Of a DNA stretch of 64,000 bases, positions 28,075-39,261 are shown piece after piece; position 1 is the first letter of the stretch, and the number at the start of each line of letters is the position of its first letter. Under the pieces are notes generated by a model. It was not told the origin of the DNA. It did no database searches and saw nothing but the letters and a program-made list of their open reading frames with translations. The stretch comes from Corynebacterium tuberculostearicum (lineage in GTDB: Bacteria; Actinomycetota; Actinomycetes; Mycobacteriales; Mycobacteriaceae), in assembly GCF_013408445.1 (NCBI RefSeq), contig NZ_JACBZL010000001.1, positions 558,001-622,000 of the forward strand. Reading direction: 5' to 3'. The translations under genes and the position numbers were made by a program.

Positions 28075-28482
28075 TTAAACCGCGAAACCGAGGGCCTGAA
28101 GCTGCTCGCGGCCCTCCTCAGTAATCATTTGCGGTCCCCATGGCGGCATCCATACCCAGTTGATGCGGACGGCATCGGCCAGCTTATTGGCCTTGACGAT
28201 GTCTTCGACCTGCTCCGCAATGACATCGGTCAGCGGGCAGGCCGGCGAGGTCAGCGTCATATTGATCATGACGATTTCCTTGCCATTGTCCTCTTCAAAC
28301 CAAAGATCATAGACAAGGCCCAAGTCAACGACGTTAATGCCGAGCTCGGGGTCAATGACATCACGCATGAATTCGGTGACATCAAAGGCCTTAGAAATCT
28401 GCTCTTCAGTCTGCTCCGGGCGCTCGCCGCTGCCGGAGAATGAAGAGTTCTCGTTCTGATAAGGATCTACGGGTTCGGTCAT
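28075..28482 (-). CDS. sufT: SufT-like metal-sulfur cluster assembly factor (MIP18/DUF59)
   Basis: 135 residues. After a polar N-terminus comes the DUF59 domain: DVTEFMRDVIDPELGINVVDLGLVYDL, then MTLTSPACPLTDVIAEQV with the conserved Cys (about 90), and WVWMPPWGPQMITEEGREQLQALGF. Members help mature or repair Fe-S proteins. It starts at the base following the sufU stop. Matches the last gene of the mycobacterial suf cluster (Rv1466). Confidence 0.88.
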   Translation of the reverse strand: MTEPVDPYQNENSSFSGSGERPEQTEEQISKAFDVTEFMRDVIDPELGINVVDLGLVYDLWFEEDNGKEIVMINMTLTSPACPLTDVIAEQVEDIVKANKLADAVRINWVWMPPWGPQMITEEGREQLQALGFAV

Positions 28483-30224
<1,742 letters not shown>

Positions 30225-30983
30225 TTACTTGAGGAACTGGTCGTAGCCGTCAGACTCGAGCTGGTCCGCCAATTCAGCGCCACCGGTCTTGATGACGTGG
30301 CCGTCAGCGAAGACGTGGACGAAGTCCGGCTTCACATAGTTCAGGATGCGCTTGTAGTGGGTAATCATCAAGATGCCACCATTGGTGTCCTTCTGGTAGC
30401 TATTGATGCCCTCAGACACGATGCGCAGAGCGTCAACGTCCAGGCCGGAGTCGGTCTCGTCCATGACTGCGAACTTCGGCTTCAGGATATCCAGCTGCAT
30501 AACCTCGTGGCGCTTCTTCTCACCGCCGGAGAAGCCTTCGTTTACGGAGCGGGAGATGAAGGACTTATCAATCTTCAGGTTCTCGCGGGCCTGGGTAAGC
30601 TCCTTGTTCCATTCACGCAGCTTCGGTGCCTCGCCGCGAATGGAGGTGACTGCGGAGCGCATGAACTGGGAGACCTTTACGCCCGGTACCTCAGTTGGGT
30701 ACTGCATCGCCAGGAAGAGGCCGGCGCGAGCGCGCTCATCGACGGGCATCTCCAGCAGATTTTCGCCGTCGAGAAGCACCTCGCCCTCGGTGACCTCATA
30801 CTTTGGGTGGCCGGCGATGGTGTAGGACAAGGTGGACTTGCCGGAACCGTTCGGACCCATGATGGCGTGGATCTCGCCGGAGTTGATGGTCAGGTTAACG
30901 CCCTTGAGGATTTCCTTCGGCTCGCCGCCTTCTTCCGTCGGCAGCACCTGGGCATGGAGGTTCTTAATTTCCAGAGTAGACAT
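30225..30983 (-). CDS. sufC: SufC, ATPase of the SufBCD scaffold
   Basis: 252 residues with Walker A GPNGSGKSTL, the special SufC stretch FLAMQYPTEVPGV, signature GFSGGEKKRHEVMQL and Walker B FAVMDETDSGLDVDAL. It is a soluble ABC ATPase that drives conformational change in SufB/SufD during cluster building. Thirty nt after sufD. Confidence 0.96.
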   Translation of the reverse strand: MSTLEIKNLHAQVLPTEEGGEPKEILKGVNLTINSGEIHAIMGPNGSGKSTLSYTIAGHPKYEVTEGEVLLDGENLLEMPVDERARAGLFLAMQYPTEVPGVKVSQFMRSAVTSIRGEAPKLREWNKELTQARENLKIDKSFISRSVNEGFSGGEKKRHEVMQLDILKPKFAVMDETDSGLDVDALRIVSEGINSYQKDTNGGILMITHYKRILNYVKPDFVHVFADGHVIKTGGAELADQLESDGYDQFLK

Positions 30984-31013
30984 AATGTGTGTGGGTTTCC
31001 TTCTATGAAAGAG

Positions 31014-32168
31014 TTAGGCGGAGATCTTTTCCAGTTCTTCGGAAATGCGGTTTTCCAATTCCTCGGACAGGGACTGCACCGGAATACGGTGGATGACCTC
31101 ATTGAAGAAGCCACGGATGATGAGGCGGCGTGCTTCAGCCTCTGGAATGCCGCGAGACATCAGGTAGAACAACTCGATGTCATCGAAGCGACCAACGGTG
31201 GCCGCGTGGCCTGCACCGGTAATTTCACCGGTCTCAATCTCCAGGTTAGGGATTGCGTCCGCGCGAGCACCCTCAGTCAGAATCAGGTTGTTGTTGGTCT
31301 CGTAGGTATCGGTGCCCTGTGCATTGGAACGGATAAGGACATCGCCTACCCAGCAGGTGCGGGCCTCATTGTCCTTGGTGCCCTGCAGTGCGCCCTTATA
31401 AAGGACGTGGGAGCGGCAATTAGGGACGGAGTGATCCACCAACATGCGGTTTTCAAAGTACTGGCCTTCATCAGCGAAGTAGACGCCCAGCAGTTCTGCG
31501 TCGCCGCCCTGCTCGGTGAAGTTCACGCGAGGCACGATGCGTACCACCTCGCCGCCAAAGATGGCGGAGTTGTGGCGCAGCACAGAGTCGCGGCCGAGCT
31601 GTGCCACGTGGTTAGACAGGTGTACGGCATCGTCTTCCCAATCAACGTCAACAACGACGGTCAGGTGAGCGCCATCGCCCACGATGAACTCGACGTTATC
31701 TGCGTGGGTGCCAGAGCCGACGTACTTCAGGATGACGGTGGCTTCCGCGTGGTGGCCTACCTCGATGGAGGTAGCGCCAAAGGAAGTTACGCCCTCGCCC
31801 TTGCCGGTGTAGGTAATGACTACGGGCTCTTCCACCTGAGCCTCAGCGTCAATGGTGACAACCTGGCCTTCAGGCATAGAAGTCCACGCCTGAGCCGCAA
31901 CGCGGTCAGACGGGGTACCAACGCGGCCCAAGCGCTCGTCATCGCGAGCGACGGTCTCGGAGCTTACGCCTGGATGTTCGCTCACGGTGACATCCTGTGC
32001 CACTACCTCAGCGAACTCGCCATTGTGTAGTCCACGGAGCTTGCGCAGGGAGACGAAGCGCCACACCTCATCGCGGCCGTGCGGCACCGGGAAGTCCTCC
32101 ACGTTGGTGGAGGTAAAGACGTCACCCTTGGTGATCTTATCCGGATTGAATTCGTTCGAAGCGACCAT
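31014..32168 (-). CDS. sufD: SufD, scaffold subunit
   Basis: 384 residues. The beta-helix core with repeats such as GAHLTVVVDVDWEDDAVHLSNHVAQLGRDS and the C-terminal SRGIPEAEARRLIIRGFFNEVI (SufB/SufD family end) are visible. Paralogue of SufB within the complex. Starts 5 nt after sufB. Confidence 0.93.
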   Translation of the reverse strand: MVASNEFNPDKITKGDVFTSTNVEDFPVPHGRDEVWRFVSLRKLRGLHNGEFAEVVAQDVTVSEHPGVSSETVARDDERLGRVGTPSDRVAAQAWTSMPEGQVVTIDAEAQVEEPVVITYTGKGEGVTSFGATSIEVGHHAEATVILKYVGSGTHADNVEFIVGDGAHLTVVVDVDWEDDAVHLSNHVAQLGRDSVLRHNSAIFGGEVVRIVPRVNFTEQGGDAELLGVYFADEGQYFENRMLVDHSVPNCRSHVLYKGALQGTKDNEARTCWVGDVLIRSNAQGTDTYETNNNLILTEGARADAIPNLEIETGEITGAGHAATVGRFDDIELFYLMSRGIPEAEARRLIIRGFFNEVIHRIPVQSLSEELENRISEELEKISA

Positions 32169-32173
32169 TTTCT

Positions 32174-33613
32174 TTAGCCGACCGATCCTTCCATTTGCAG
32201 TTCGATGAGGCGGTTGAGCTCGAGGGCGTACTCCATCGGCAGCTCCTTAGCAATCGGCTCAACGAAGCCACGCACGATCATCGCCATTGCTTCTTCTTCC
32301 GCAATACCGCGGGACATCAGGTAGAACAGCTGCTCCTCAGAAACCTGGGAAACGGTTGCCTCATGGCCCAGCGTGACGTGGTCATTGCGGATGTCGTTAT
32401 ACGGGTATGTATCCGAACGCGAGATATTGTCCACCAGCAACGCGTCGCACTCGACGTTAGAGGTGGAATGGTGCGCGTTCTGATTAACCTGCACCAAGCC
32501 GCGGTACGCGGCGCGGCCGCCGGCACGGGCAACCGACTTGGACACAATATTGGAAGAAGTGTGCGGGGCCATGTGAGTCATCTTGGCGCCCGTGTCCTGG
32601 AACTGGTTCTCACCAGCAAAAGCAACGGAAAGAACCTCACCCTTGGCGTAAGGACCGGTCATCCATACGGCTGGGTACTTCATGGTGACCTTGGAGCCGA
32701 TGTTGCCGTCGACCCATTCCATGGTGCCGCCTTCTTCTACCTTGGTGCGCTTGGTCACCAAGTTGTAGACGTTGCTGGACCAGTTCTGAATGGTGGTGTA
32801 GCGGCAGCGGCCGCCCTTCTTCACGATGATCTCTACTACCGCGGAGTGCAGGGAATCAGACTTGTAGATAGGAGCGGTACAGCCCTCGACGTAGTGAACA
32901 TAAGCGTCCTCGTCGACGATGATGAGGGTGCGCTCAAACTGGCCCATGTTTTCCGTGTTGATGCGGAAGTAAGCCTGCAGCGGAATATCTACATGCACGC
33001 CCTTGGGCACGTAGATAAAGGAACCACCGGACCACACTGCGGAGTTCAGCGCGGAGAACTTATTGTCACCGGCTGGGATAACGGTGCCGAAGTATTCCTT
33101 GAAAAGCTCAGGGTAGTCGCGCAACGCGGTGTCAGTATCGACGAAGATGACACCCTGGCTTTCCAGGTCCTCACGGATCTGGTGGTAGACAACCTCAGAC
33201 TCGTACTGGGCGGCCACACCGGCAACGAGGCGCTGCTTCTCAGCCTCTGGAATGCCCAACTTATCGTAGGTGGCCTTGATATCGTCAGGGAGTTCGTCCC
33301 AGGTCTGGGCCTGCTCCTCAGTGGACTTCACGTAGTACTTAATCTGGTCGAAGTCGATGCCAGACAAATCCGCACCCCAGGTGGGAACGGGCTTCTTATC
33401 AAAGATGTTCAGTGCCTTCAGGCGCTGGTTAAGCATCCATTCCGGCTCGCCCTTCTTGGCGGAAATATCGCGAACTACATCTTCGTTCAAGCCGCGGCGA
33501 GCAGAAGCACCAGCCGCGTCCGAGTCGTGCCAGCCGTACTCATATGCACCAATGGAATCAATGATTTCATCATCGGTCATCTTGTTCTCGGGTGCCGATT
33601 GTGCCTGGGTCAT
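32174..33613 (-). CDS. sufB: SufB, Fe-S scaffold protein
   Basis: 479 residues, normal length and no intein. Signatures: [34 protein letters not shown], the [11 protein letters not shown]ys (the sulfur-accepting site in E. coli lies in this region), [24 protein letters not shown] and [21 protein letters not shown]. Absence of an intein matters because the Mycobacterium tuberculosis copy has one. Its ATG overlaps the sufR stop by 4 bp. Confidence 0.96.
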   Translation of the reverse strand: MTQAQSAPENKMTDDEIIDSIGAYEYGWHDSDAAGASARRGLNEDVVRDISAKKGEPEWMLNQRLKALNIFDKKPVPTWGADLSGIDFDQIKYYVKSTEEQAQTWDELPDDIKATYDKLGIPEAEKQRLVAGVAAQYESEVVYHQIREDLESQGVIFVDTDTALRDYPELFKEYFGTVIPAGDNKFSALNSAVWSGGSFIYVPKGVHVDIPLQAYFRINTENMGQFERTLIIVDEDAYVHYVEGCTAPIYKSDSLHSAVVEIIVKKGGRCRYTTIQNWSSNVYNLVTKRTKVEEGGTMEWVDGNIGSKVTMKYPAVWMTGPYAKGEVLSVAFAGENQFQDTGAKMTHMAPHTSSNIVSKSVARAGGRAAYRGLVQVNQNAHHSTSNVECDALLVDNISRSDTYPYNDIRNDHVTLGHEATVSQVSEEQLFYLMSRGIAEEEAMAMIVRGFVEPIAKELPMEYALELNRLIELQMEGSVG

Positions 33614-34347
33614 GACTCGCTCCTTTCAGTATTTGTATTAACGGGTGTCAAGGGGATGTTTGTGGTACAGATCCCGTGGCCTCCGGCGATGGAGGCCAAA
33701 GGCTGTACGTGTTTGCCTAATAGAGCAGAAAAGACTTCTTGTTCCGCCTCACACAGCTCTGGGTGCTCGGCCGCCACATGGGAGACCGGACAATGATGCT
33801 GACAGATTTGCACTCCCTGACCAGCGCGGTCCACCGTGGCGGCATACCCGTGCTCGTCCAAGACCTCAGCCAGCTTACGGGCCACATCCTCTACAGATTC
33901 ACCCTCTTCTATCAAGGGACGCACATCTGCAACGAGTCGCTCGAAGCGGACCTTGGCAAAGCGCTTAACAGCCTCAGACCCGCCGACGTCGCGAAGCGCC
34001 GTCAAAGCATCAGAGGCCAAATCATCGTAGGCGTGGCCGAATTGCGCCCGGCCACGATCAGTGAGGCGGAAGTGTTTGGCTGGTCGGCCGCGACCAGACC
34101 CGTTGCCCGTTGAGCCGCGGGTCACTGGGTGGCGGCGCACGACCTCCGTCAGTTCCTCTTCCACCAAATTGTCTAAGTGCCGGCGGATTCCAGCAGCAGA
34201 AAGGCCAAGGCGTTCACCCAAGTGGGAAGCGGTAACGGGCCCGTCCTTCAGCAGCAACAGCATCACTTGCCGGCGGGTATCGCCATCCGTAGTGCGGGAT
34301 TCCTTAGCCGCCTTATGCGTAGTTTCTACGCGCTGAGGTGTGCTCAT
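33610..34347 (-). CDS. sufR: SufR, Fe-S-sensing repressor of the suf operon
   Basis: 245 residues. N-terminal winged helix ([37 protein letters not shown], about 25-61) and a basic wing with [16 protein letters not shown]-terminal Cys182, 186 and 199 (CQHHCPVSH...ELC) with Cys227 are the likely cluster ligands. The start at 34347 has AGGGAGGT at 6 nt; the frame runs 28 codons further without support. First gene of the operon; it controls its own promoter (see palindrome at 34452). Confidence 0.92.
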   Translation of the reverse strand: MSTPQRVETTHKAAKESRTTDGDTRRQVMLLLLKDGPVTASHLGERLGLSAAGIRRHLDNLVEEELTEVVRRHPVTRGSTGNGSGRGRPAKHFRLTDRGRAQFGHAYDDLASDALTALRDVGGSEAVKRFAKVRFERLVADVRPLIEEGESVEDVARKLAEVLDEHGYAATVDRAGQGVQICQHHCPVSHVAAEHPELCEAEQEVFSALLGKHVQPLASIAGGHGICTTNIPLTPVNTNTERSES

Positions 34348-34451
34348 GCCGGGACCTCCCTTCGTGCTTCGCTCACTTACAGCCGCCCTGCAGCCGGCTC
34401 CCGTAATTCCGAGAGTCGCGCCGCAGTCCAACTGCGCCTCCTTTATTAGAC

Positions 34452-34463
34452 AACACTAGTGTT
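34452..34463. promoter_or_regulatory. sufR: Perfect palindrome, likely SufR operator
   Basis: AACACTAGTGTT, 12 bp, 105 bp upstream of the sufR start. On the minus strand it lies between an AATTAA-like -35 and a TAATAA -10 box with a 17-bp spacer. Known actinobacterial SufR sites contain ACACT and TGTGA half-sites, which is similar. Confidence 0.6.
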
Positions 34464-34602
34464 CCTTAATTCATTCCGGAATGCCACCATTGGCCATTCT
34501 TCGGCGTGGCACGGGGGTGGCTAACTCCCCTCATCGCCACAACTGGCGGCGCTGCGCGCGCTAAAAGGGCGGGCCCGCTGGGGTTGGGGCGGAGGATTCG
34601 CG

Positions 34603-34608
34603 TAAGGT
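34603..34608 (+). promoter_or_regulatory. -10 box, leaderless promoter of mptB
   Basis: TAAGGT, 8 nt before the ATG at 34617. Confidence 0.4.
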
Positions 34609-34616
34609 CTTAACCC

Positions 34617-36341
34617 ATGACAGGCAAATTCCGCGGCTTTCTTTCCGGCGTCAAGGCCGAGCTGCCGCAGCTGGGCACCGCTGGTTCTCGGTCTGCGCGG
34701 CTACACGCCGAGGACACCGGAGCCGCGGAGCCTGATTCTCGTTTTGATTTTGTCCCCGCCAAAGAAGATGGCCTAAAGCGCACCACCACCGCACAGTGGC
34801 GGACATTTTTTATCCTGCGCTGGGTGGGCACAGTGGGTTCTTTGCTTATCGCCTTCGGCGCGTTGGGAGCCGGCGCTCTCCCAGTAGTGGGAAACCCTTA
34901 TGACAACGTGCCTTTTGGCTCCCTCATGTCTCGCATGCTGCAGACCTCTTCTGCCATAGTCATGGTGGGAGTGGGCCTGTTGGTGGCCGCCTGGGTTTTC
35001 CTGGCCCCTTTTGTAGGCACTCCGCTGCGCCAACCCCAGGAAGGTGCCGTCACCCCAACGCGCGCCCGCCGGCTCGTAACTACACACCAGCTGTGGCGCA
35101 CGTGGGCCGGCTGGGTCATCCCGCTGATATTTACAGCCCCGCTCTTTACCCAGGACATCTACTCCTACTTGGCCAACGGTTCCATCGTGATGCAGGGCAT
35201 GGATCCGTATTCTGCAGGACCGGTGCAATTGCTTGGCGCGGGTGATGAGCTCGCCCGATCCGTACCGTTTATCTGGGCCAACTCCCCTTCTCCCTATGGC
35301 CCCGTAGCACTCGGGCTTGCTGGAGTGGTGAGCGCAGTTACCTCAAATTCAATCCTCTTGGGTGTTATCGCCCACCGCCTCCTATCCATCGCCGGCATCA
35401 TGGTTGCTGGGTGGGCCATAAGCTGTTTGGCGCGGCGCTGCCGGGTATCTCCAGAATCTGCGCTGTGGCTCGGCATTCTCAACCCACTGACCATCTTGCA
35501 CCTGGTGGGCGGAATCCATAATGAGTCCATCATGTTGGGCCTGCTCTTGGTGGGTATGGAGCTGGGCCTGCGGGGCGTCGGCAAGCTAGAAAAGTCCACA
35601 CGCAGTGCCTACCTAGCGCTCATTGCTTCCGGCTTTTGTCTGTCCTGCGCCGGAATGGTCAAGGTTACCGGCTTTATCGGGCTGGGCTTTGTGGGAATGG
35701 CGTACGCCCGCCACCTGATAGACAAAGACGGTGCATCTCGCTGGAAGGCCTTGGCCTACGCCATTGCCCTGCAGCTAGTTATTTTAATTGCAACCATTGC
35801 CCTTATTAGCGCCTTGACCGGCATTGGCCTGGGGTGGATCACGGGACAAGGCGGCGCGGCCTCCATCCGCTCGTGGCTTTCTACCTCCACCGCCGTAGGC
35901 GTGGGTACCGGCTTTATCGGAATGCTACTGGGCCTAGGTGACCACACCGAAGCTATTCTCACCGTAACCCGTACCTTTGGTGTGCTGGTGGCAGTAGCTT
36001 TCATGGCCCGCATGCTCTTTGCAACGTTGCGCGGCCGCATCCACCCTGTGGGAGGACTCGGCACCGCCTCCTTAGTGCTGGTTATCTTCTTTCCCGTGGT
36101 CCATCCGTGGTACATCCTGTGGGCGGTACTGCCTTTGGCTGCATGGGCCAACCGGCTTATCTTCCGGTTCTGCGTCGTGGCTTATTCGGCAGCTATGAGC
36201 TTCTTTGTGCTGCCACGCGGGCTCGGGTTACCGCCCAGCACCATCATCGTCATCTATGTGTCGGCAGCCTGCACTTTCGCAGTCATCGCCACCCTGTGGT
36301 GGGTTGCAGTGCGGCGCAGCGGAATCCGTGTCCTAAACTAA
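34617..36341 (+). CDS. mptB: MptB, alpha-1,6-mannosyltransferase (GT-C)
   Basis: 574 residues. Integral membrane enzyme that elongates the alpha-1,6 mannan core of lipomannan/lipoarabinomannan from polyprenyl-phosphomannose on the outer side of the membrane. An N-terminal cytosolic tail (about 1-60) is followed by about 13 hydrophobic segments. The first outer loop has LFTQDIYSYLANGSIVMQGMDPY (about 178-200), the acidic GT-C motif region. Divergent to the suf operon, as in mycobacteria (Rv1459c). It is followed after 6 nt by an ABC ATPase gene. Confidence 0.9.
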   Translation: MTGKFRGFLSGVKAELPQLGTAGSRSARLHAEDTGAAEPDSRFDFVPAKEDGLKRTTTAQWRTFFILRWVGTVGSLLIAFGALGAGALPVVGNPYDNVPFGSLMSRMLQTSSAIVMVGVGLLVAAWVFLAPFVGTPLRQPQEGAVTPTRARRLVTTHQLWRTWAGWVIPLIFTAPLFTQDIYSYLANGSIVMQGMDPYSAGPVQLLGAGDELARSVPFIWANSPSPYGPVALGLAGVVSAVTSNSILLGVIAHRLLSIAGIMVAGWAISCLARRCRVSPESALWLGILNPLTILHLVGGIHNESIMLGLLLVGMELGLRGVGKLEKSTRSAYLALIASGFCLSCAGMVKVTGFIGLGFVGMAYARHLIDKDGASRWKALAYAIALQLVILIATIALISALTGIGLGWITGQGGAASIRSWLSTSTAVGVGTGFIGMLLGLGDHTEAILTVTRTFGVLVAVAFMARMLFATLRGRIHPVGGLGTASLVLVIFFPVVHPWYILWAVLPLAAWANRLIFRFCVVAYSAAMSFFVLPRGLGLPPSTIIVIYVSAACTFAVIATLWWVAVRRSGIRVLN

Positions 36342-36347
36342 TCCCAC

Positions 36348-37277
36348 GTGAATTCCATTTCAGCCGATCGCCCAGCCCTCACCGTGGACAACGTGGTGAA
36401 AAAATATGGCTCCACCACCGCCGTTAATGGTCTGAGCCTTAGCGTTGCCGCAGGTGAGATCTTTTGCCTCCTTGGTCCCAATGGCGCTGGAAAGTCCACG
36501 ACGATTGAGATGTCAGAGGGTTTTATCCACCCCACCAGCGGCACGATCGACGTCCTCGGGCTAGACCCGAGTTCCGCACCGGACAAGGTGCGCGAAAAGG
36601 TCGGCATCATGTTGCAGGGTGGTGGTTCCTACTCCGGCATCCGTGTTCTGGAAATGCTTGAACTTTCCGCTAGCTACAGCGCCCATCCCCTCTCCCCGCG
36701 CTGGCTACTGGAAACGCTCGGGCTGGAAGGGGTAGCCCGGACTCCCTATCGCAGGCTCTCCGGCGGGCAGCAGCAACGGCTTTCCCTCGCCTTAGCAATC
36801 ATCGGCCGGCCCGAGCTGGTTTTCCTGGATGAGCCCACCGCTGGCATGGATGCACAATCCCGGTTGGCGGTCTGGGACCTTGTTCGAGCCCTTAGGCACG
36901 ATGGCGTCACCATTGTTCTTACCACCCACCTCATGGATGAAGCGGAGTCACTAGCGGACCGAGTGGCCATCATGGATCATGGCGAGCTCGTAGCCCACGG
37001 CACTCCCGCGGAACTTACCGCCCAGTCGGACTCGGCAGGGCTTAGTTTCAGCACCGATATCGATGTTGATGTGGAGGCTCTGGCTAAGGCTGGAATTCGA
37101 GCGACCAAATCGCGACCGTTGCACTACCGCTTAACCCAGGCCGGCACGCCCGAGACGATTGCCGCGCTGAGCTCCGAACTTGCCCGCCAAGGAGTCCTGC
37201 TGCGGCGCTTAGACGCAGCCCACCGCAACTTGGAGGAGGTCTTCCTTGACCTCACCGGGCGCCATTTGCGCAGTTAG
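36348..37277 (+). CDS. ABC exporter ATP-binding subunit
   Basis: 309 residues: Walker A LLGPNGAGKSTTIEM, signature RLSGGQQQRLSLA, Walker B LVFLDEPTAGMDAQSR, switch His in TTHLMDEA. The C-terminal extension (about 225-309) is the type found in DrrA-like exporters. GTG start, 6 nt after mptB. Cargo unknown; in mycobacteria the equivalent pair is next to mptB and ctaA too (Rv1458c-1457c), so envelope or heme-linked export has been guessed, not shown. Confidence 0.9.
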   Translation: MNSISADRPALTVDNVVKKYGSTTAVNGLSLSVAAGEIFCLLGPNGAGKSTTIEMSEGFIHPTSGTIDVLGLDPSSAPDKVREKVGIMLQGGGSYSGIRVLEMLELSASYSAHPLSPRWLLETLGLEGVARTPYRRLSGGQQQRLSLALAIIGRPELVFLDEPTAGMDAQSRLAVWDLVRALRHDGVTIVLTTHLMDEAESLADRVAIMDHGELVAHGTPAELTAQSDSAGLSFSTDIDVDVEALAKAGIRATKSRPLHYRLTQAGTPETIAALSSELARQGVLLRRLDAAHRNLEEVFLDLTGRHLRS

Positions 37278-37334
37278 CTGCGCCCTCCGCCAAGATCGAA
37301 TTCAATCAACTGCGTTGCGGAAAGAAGCCACCAC

Positions 37335-38099
37335 ATGAGCACTACCTTTAACACTGGAACCTTTACCCCGGCCCCGAAACGGGCTAGCGCCGGCGCCATG
37401 TTGCTCGCGCAAGGAAAGATGGAAGCAAAACTCATGCTGCGCCACGGCGAGCAGCAATTGCTGAGCGTCATCATTCCGCTGGCCCTGCTCATTGGCGCGG
37501 CCCACCTGGAGTCGCTCACCGGACATGGCTTGCACGAGGTATTTCCCATGGTGCTTGCAGTAGCTGCCACCTCCGCAGGCTTTACCGGTCAGGCCATTTC
37601 GCTTGCCTTTGACCGGCGCTACGGGGCCCTTAAACGCACCGGCGCGTCCGGCGTGCCCGCATGGGCCATTATTGGCGGCAAGATCCTCGGCGTGCTCACC
37701 ATGGTGGTATTCCAAATCCTCGTTTTGGGCATCGCTGCCTATATCCTGGGTCTCCGCATCAGCCTGGGCGGGGTGCTGCTCATGATTCTTTCGCTATTTT
37801 TTGGCGTTGCGGCTTTTACCGCCTTGGGGCTGCTCCTCGGCGGCACCCTCAGCTCTGAGGTGGTACTCGCACTGGCCAACCTCATCTGGTTCCTGCTCCT
37901 CGGCGTAGTCGGGTGGACCCTCTACTCCCAGGGACTGGGCGATAATGGCATCCTCAACGCGGTGCCGACCGTCGCCCTAGCAGGCGCGCTTACCGACGCC
38001 TCTAATTCCGTCTTCCCCGGCCTCGAGCTCCTGTCCTTGTTGGCGTGGCTTGCGGTGGCGTCGTTCGCTGCGGTCCGTTGGTTCCGCTTCGATGGCTAA
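37335..38099 (+). CDS. ABC exporter permease (ABC-2 type)
   Basis: 254 residues, six hydrophobic segments typical of ABC-2 permeases (DrrB-like), e.g. ILGVLTMVVFQILVLGIAAYILG and LALANLIWFLLLGVVGWTLYSQG. The RYGALKRTGASGVPAWAIIGGKIL stretch on the cytosolic side is the conserved coupling region. Partner of the ATPase gene 57 nt upstream. Confidence 0.88.
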   Translation: MSTTFNTGTFTPAPKRASAGAMLLAQGKMEAKLMLRHGEQQLLSVIIPLALLIGAAHLESLTGHGLHEVFPMVLAVAATSAGFTGQAISLAFDRRYGALKRTGASGVPAWAIIGGKILGVLTMVVFQILVLGIAAYILGLRISLGGVLLMILSLFFGVAAFTALGLLLGGTLSSEVVLALANLIWFLLLGVVGWTLYSQGLGDNGILNAVPTVALAGALTDASNSVFPGLELLSLLAWLAVASFAAVRWFRFDG

Positions 38100-38164
38100 A
38101 TGTGACTTTTGTCCGGTTCCTTTCGAAACGAGAGGAATTTTTATGCCCAAAATCTCCCGACTAG

Positions 38165-38170
38165 TAGGAT
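38165..38170 (+). promoter_or_regulatory. -10 box, leaderless promoter of ctaA
   Basis: TAGGAT with 7 nt to the GTG at 38178. This spacing decides the start in favour of the GTG. Confidence 0.45.
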
Positions 38171-38177
38171 GCTATGC

Positions 38178-39197
38178 GTGAATTACTGGACGAAGATCAA
38201 GCGCTTCTTTAAGGAAGCCGCCCCTACACTGCAACAGCAGCGCCTCATCGCGCTCATCCTCCTCTTGTGCCAGGGTGGCATCACCGTGTCTGGTTCCATT
38301 GTCCGCGTGACCGGCTCGGGATTGGGCTGTCCCACCTGGCCGGAATGCCAACCGGGCTCCCTTGTCCCTATGGAAGGCGCTGCGCCTGCTCTTCACCAGG
38401 CCATCGAGTTTGGTAACCGCCTGCTTACTTTCGTCGTATCCGCAGCGGCAGTCGCCGCTGTCATTGCTATGCGTATGGCGCATCGCCGCGCAGAGCTCAA
38501 GGTGTACGCCTGGCTCAACGTCGCCGGCATCGTCCTGCAGGCGGTCATTGGCGGCATTTCTGTCCACCTGGACCTTCGCTGGTGGTCCGTGGCACTGCAC
38601 TTCCTGCCTTCCATGCTCTTGGTATGGCTGGCGGCAATGCTTTATTCCCGCATTCTGGAACCCGATGACGGAACGCCGCGCGCTCGCTTCCCTCAGGCGA
38701 TTCGCCTCCTTGCAGCGGTCGCTACCGTTGCCCTGAGCATTGTGCTCATCACCGGCACGATGGTTACCGGTTCGGGCGTTCACTCTGGCGATTCCGGGGT
38801 GGGAATGGAAGGCCGCCTGCAGGTAGATACCGAAGCCATGGCTGTCACCCACGCCATGTGCATGTACGTCTACCTGACGCTAACGGTTATTACCGTCTTC
38901 CTGCTTTATAAGAACCGGGCACCACAAGATGCCAAGAAGGCTGGCTGGGTCCTCGTTGTATGCATCCTCATTCAGTGGGCAGTAGGCGTTTACCAGTTCT
39001 ACATGAGCATTCCGCGCTGGACTGTCCCTTTCCACATTGCGCTCTCCTCCTTCGTCACCGCGTATACCGCCCTGCTATGGGCACAAGGTGTACGCCGCAC
39101 CGACGGCACCGCGGATCTCATCACCGGATCTCCCAGCGGCGATGAGAAGTACGCAGCGCGTCAAACCTCTCTTGAACAAGAGCGGGCGACTGCTTAG
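38178..39197 (+). CDS. ctaA: Heme A synthase CtaA (COX15 family)
   Basis: Membrane oxidase that turns heme O into heme A for cytochrome aa3. About 339 residues and eight membrane helices. Seen: GSIVRVTGSGLGCPTWPECQPGS (first outer loop with the Cys pair), HQAIEFGNRLLTF, HFLPSML, HAMCMYVYL and HIALSSFVTAY, giving the four heme-binding His. I chose the GTG giving VNYWTKIKRF; the open frame extends 23 codons further but a -10 box there would leave them untranscribed. Confidence 0.92.
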   Translation: MNYWTKIKRFFKEAAPTLQQQRLIALILLLCQGGITVSGSIVRVTGSGLGCPTWPECQPGSLVPMEGAAPALHQAIEFGNRLLTFVVSAAAVAAVIAMRMAHRRAELKVYAWLNVAGIVLQAVIGGISVHLDLRWWSVALHFLPSMLLVWLAAMLYSRILEPDDGTPRARFPQAIRLLAAVATVALSIVLITGTMVTGSGVHSGDSGVGMEGRLQVDTEAMAVTHAMCMYVYLTLTVITVFLLYKNRAPQDAKKAGWVLVVCILIQWAVGVYQFYMSIPRWTVPFHIALSSFVTAYTALLWAQGVRRTDGTADLITGSPSGDEKYAARQTSLEQERATA

Positions 39198-39212
39198 CCC
39201 ATAATGCTCACG

Positions 39213-39245
39213 GCCGGCCGAGGTACTGCACTCGGCCGGCTTTTT
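39213..39245 (+). terminator. Strong terminator after ctaA
   Basis: GCCGGCCGAG (39213-39222) pairs with CTCGGCCGGC (39231-39240), then TTTTT. Confidence 0.9.
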
Positions 39246-39249
39246 GCGC

Positions 39250-39255
39250 TAGCCT
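39250..39255 (+). promoter_or_regulatory. -10 box, leaderless promoter of the quinone reductase gene
   Basis: TAGCCT ends 6 nt before the ATG at 39262, directly after the ctaA terminator. Confidence 0.35.
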
Positions 39256-39261
39256 GGCTAT

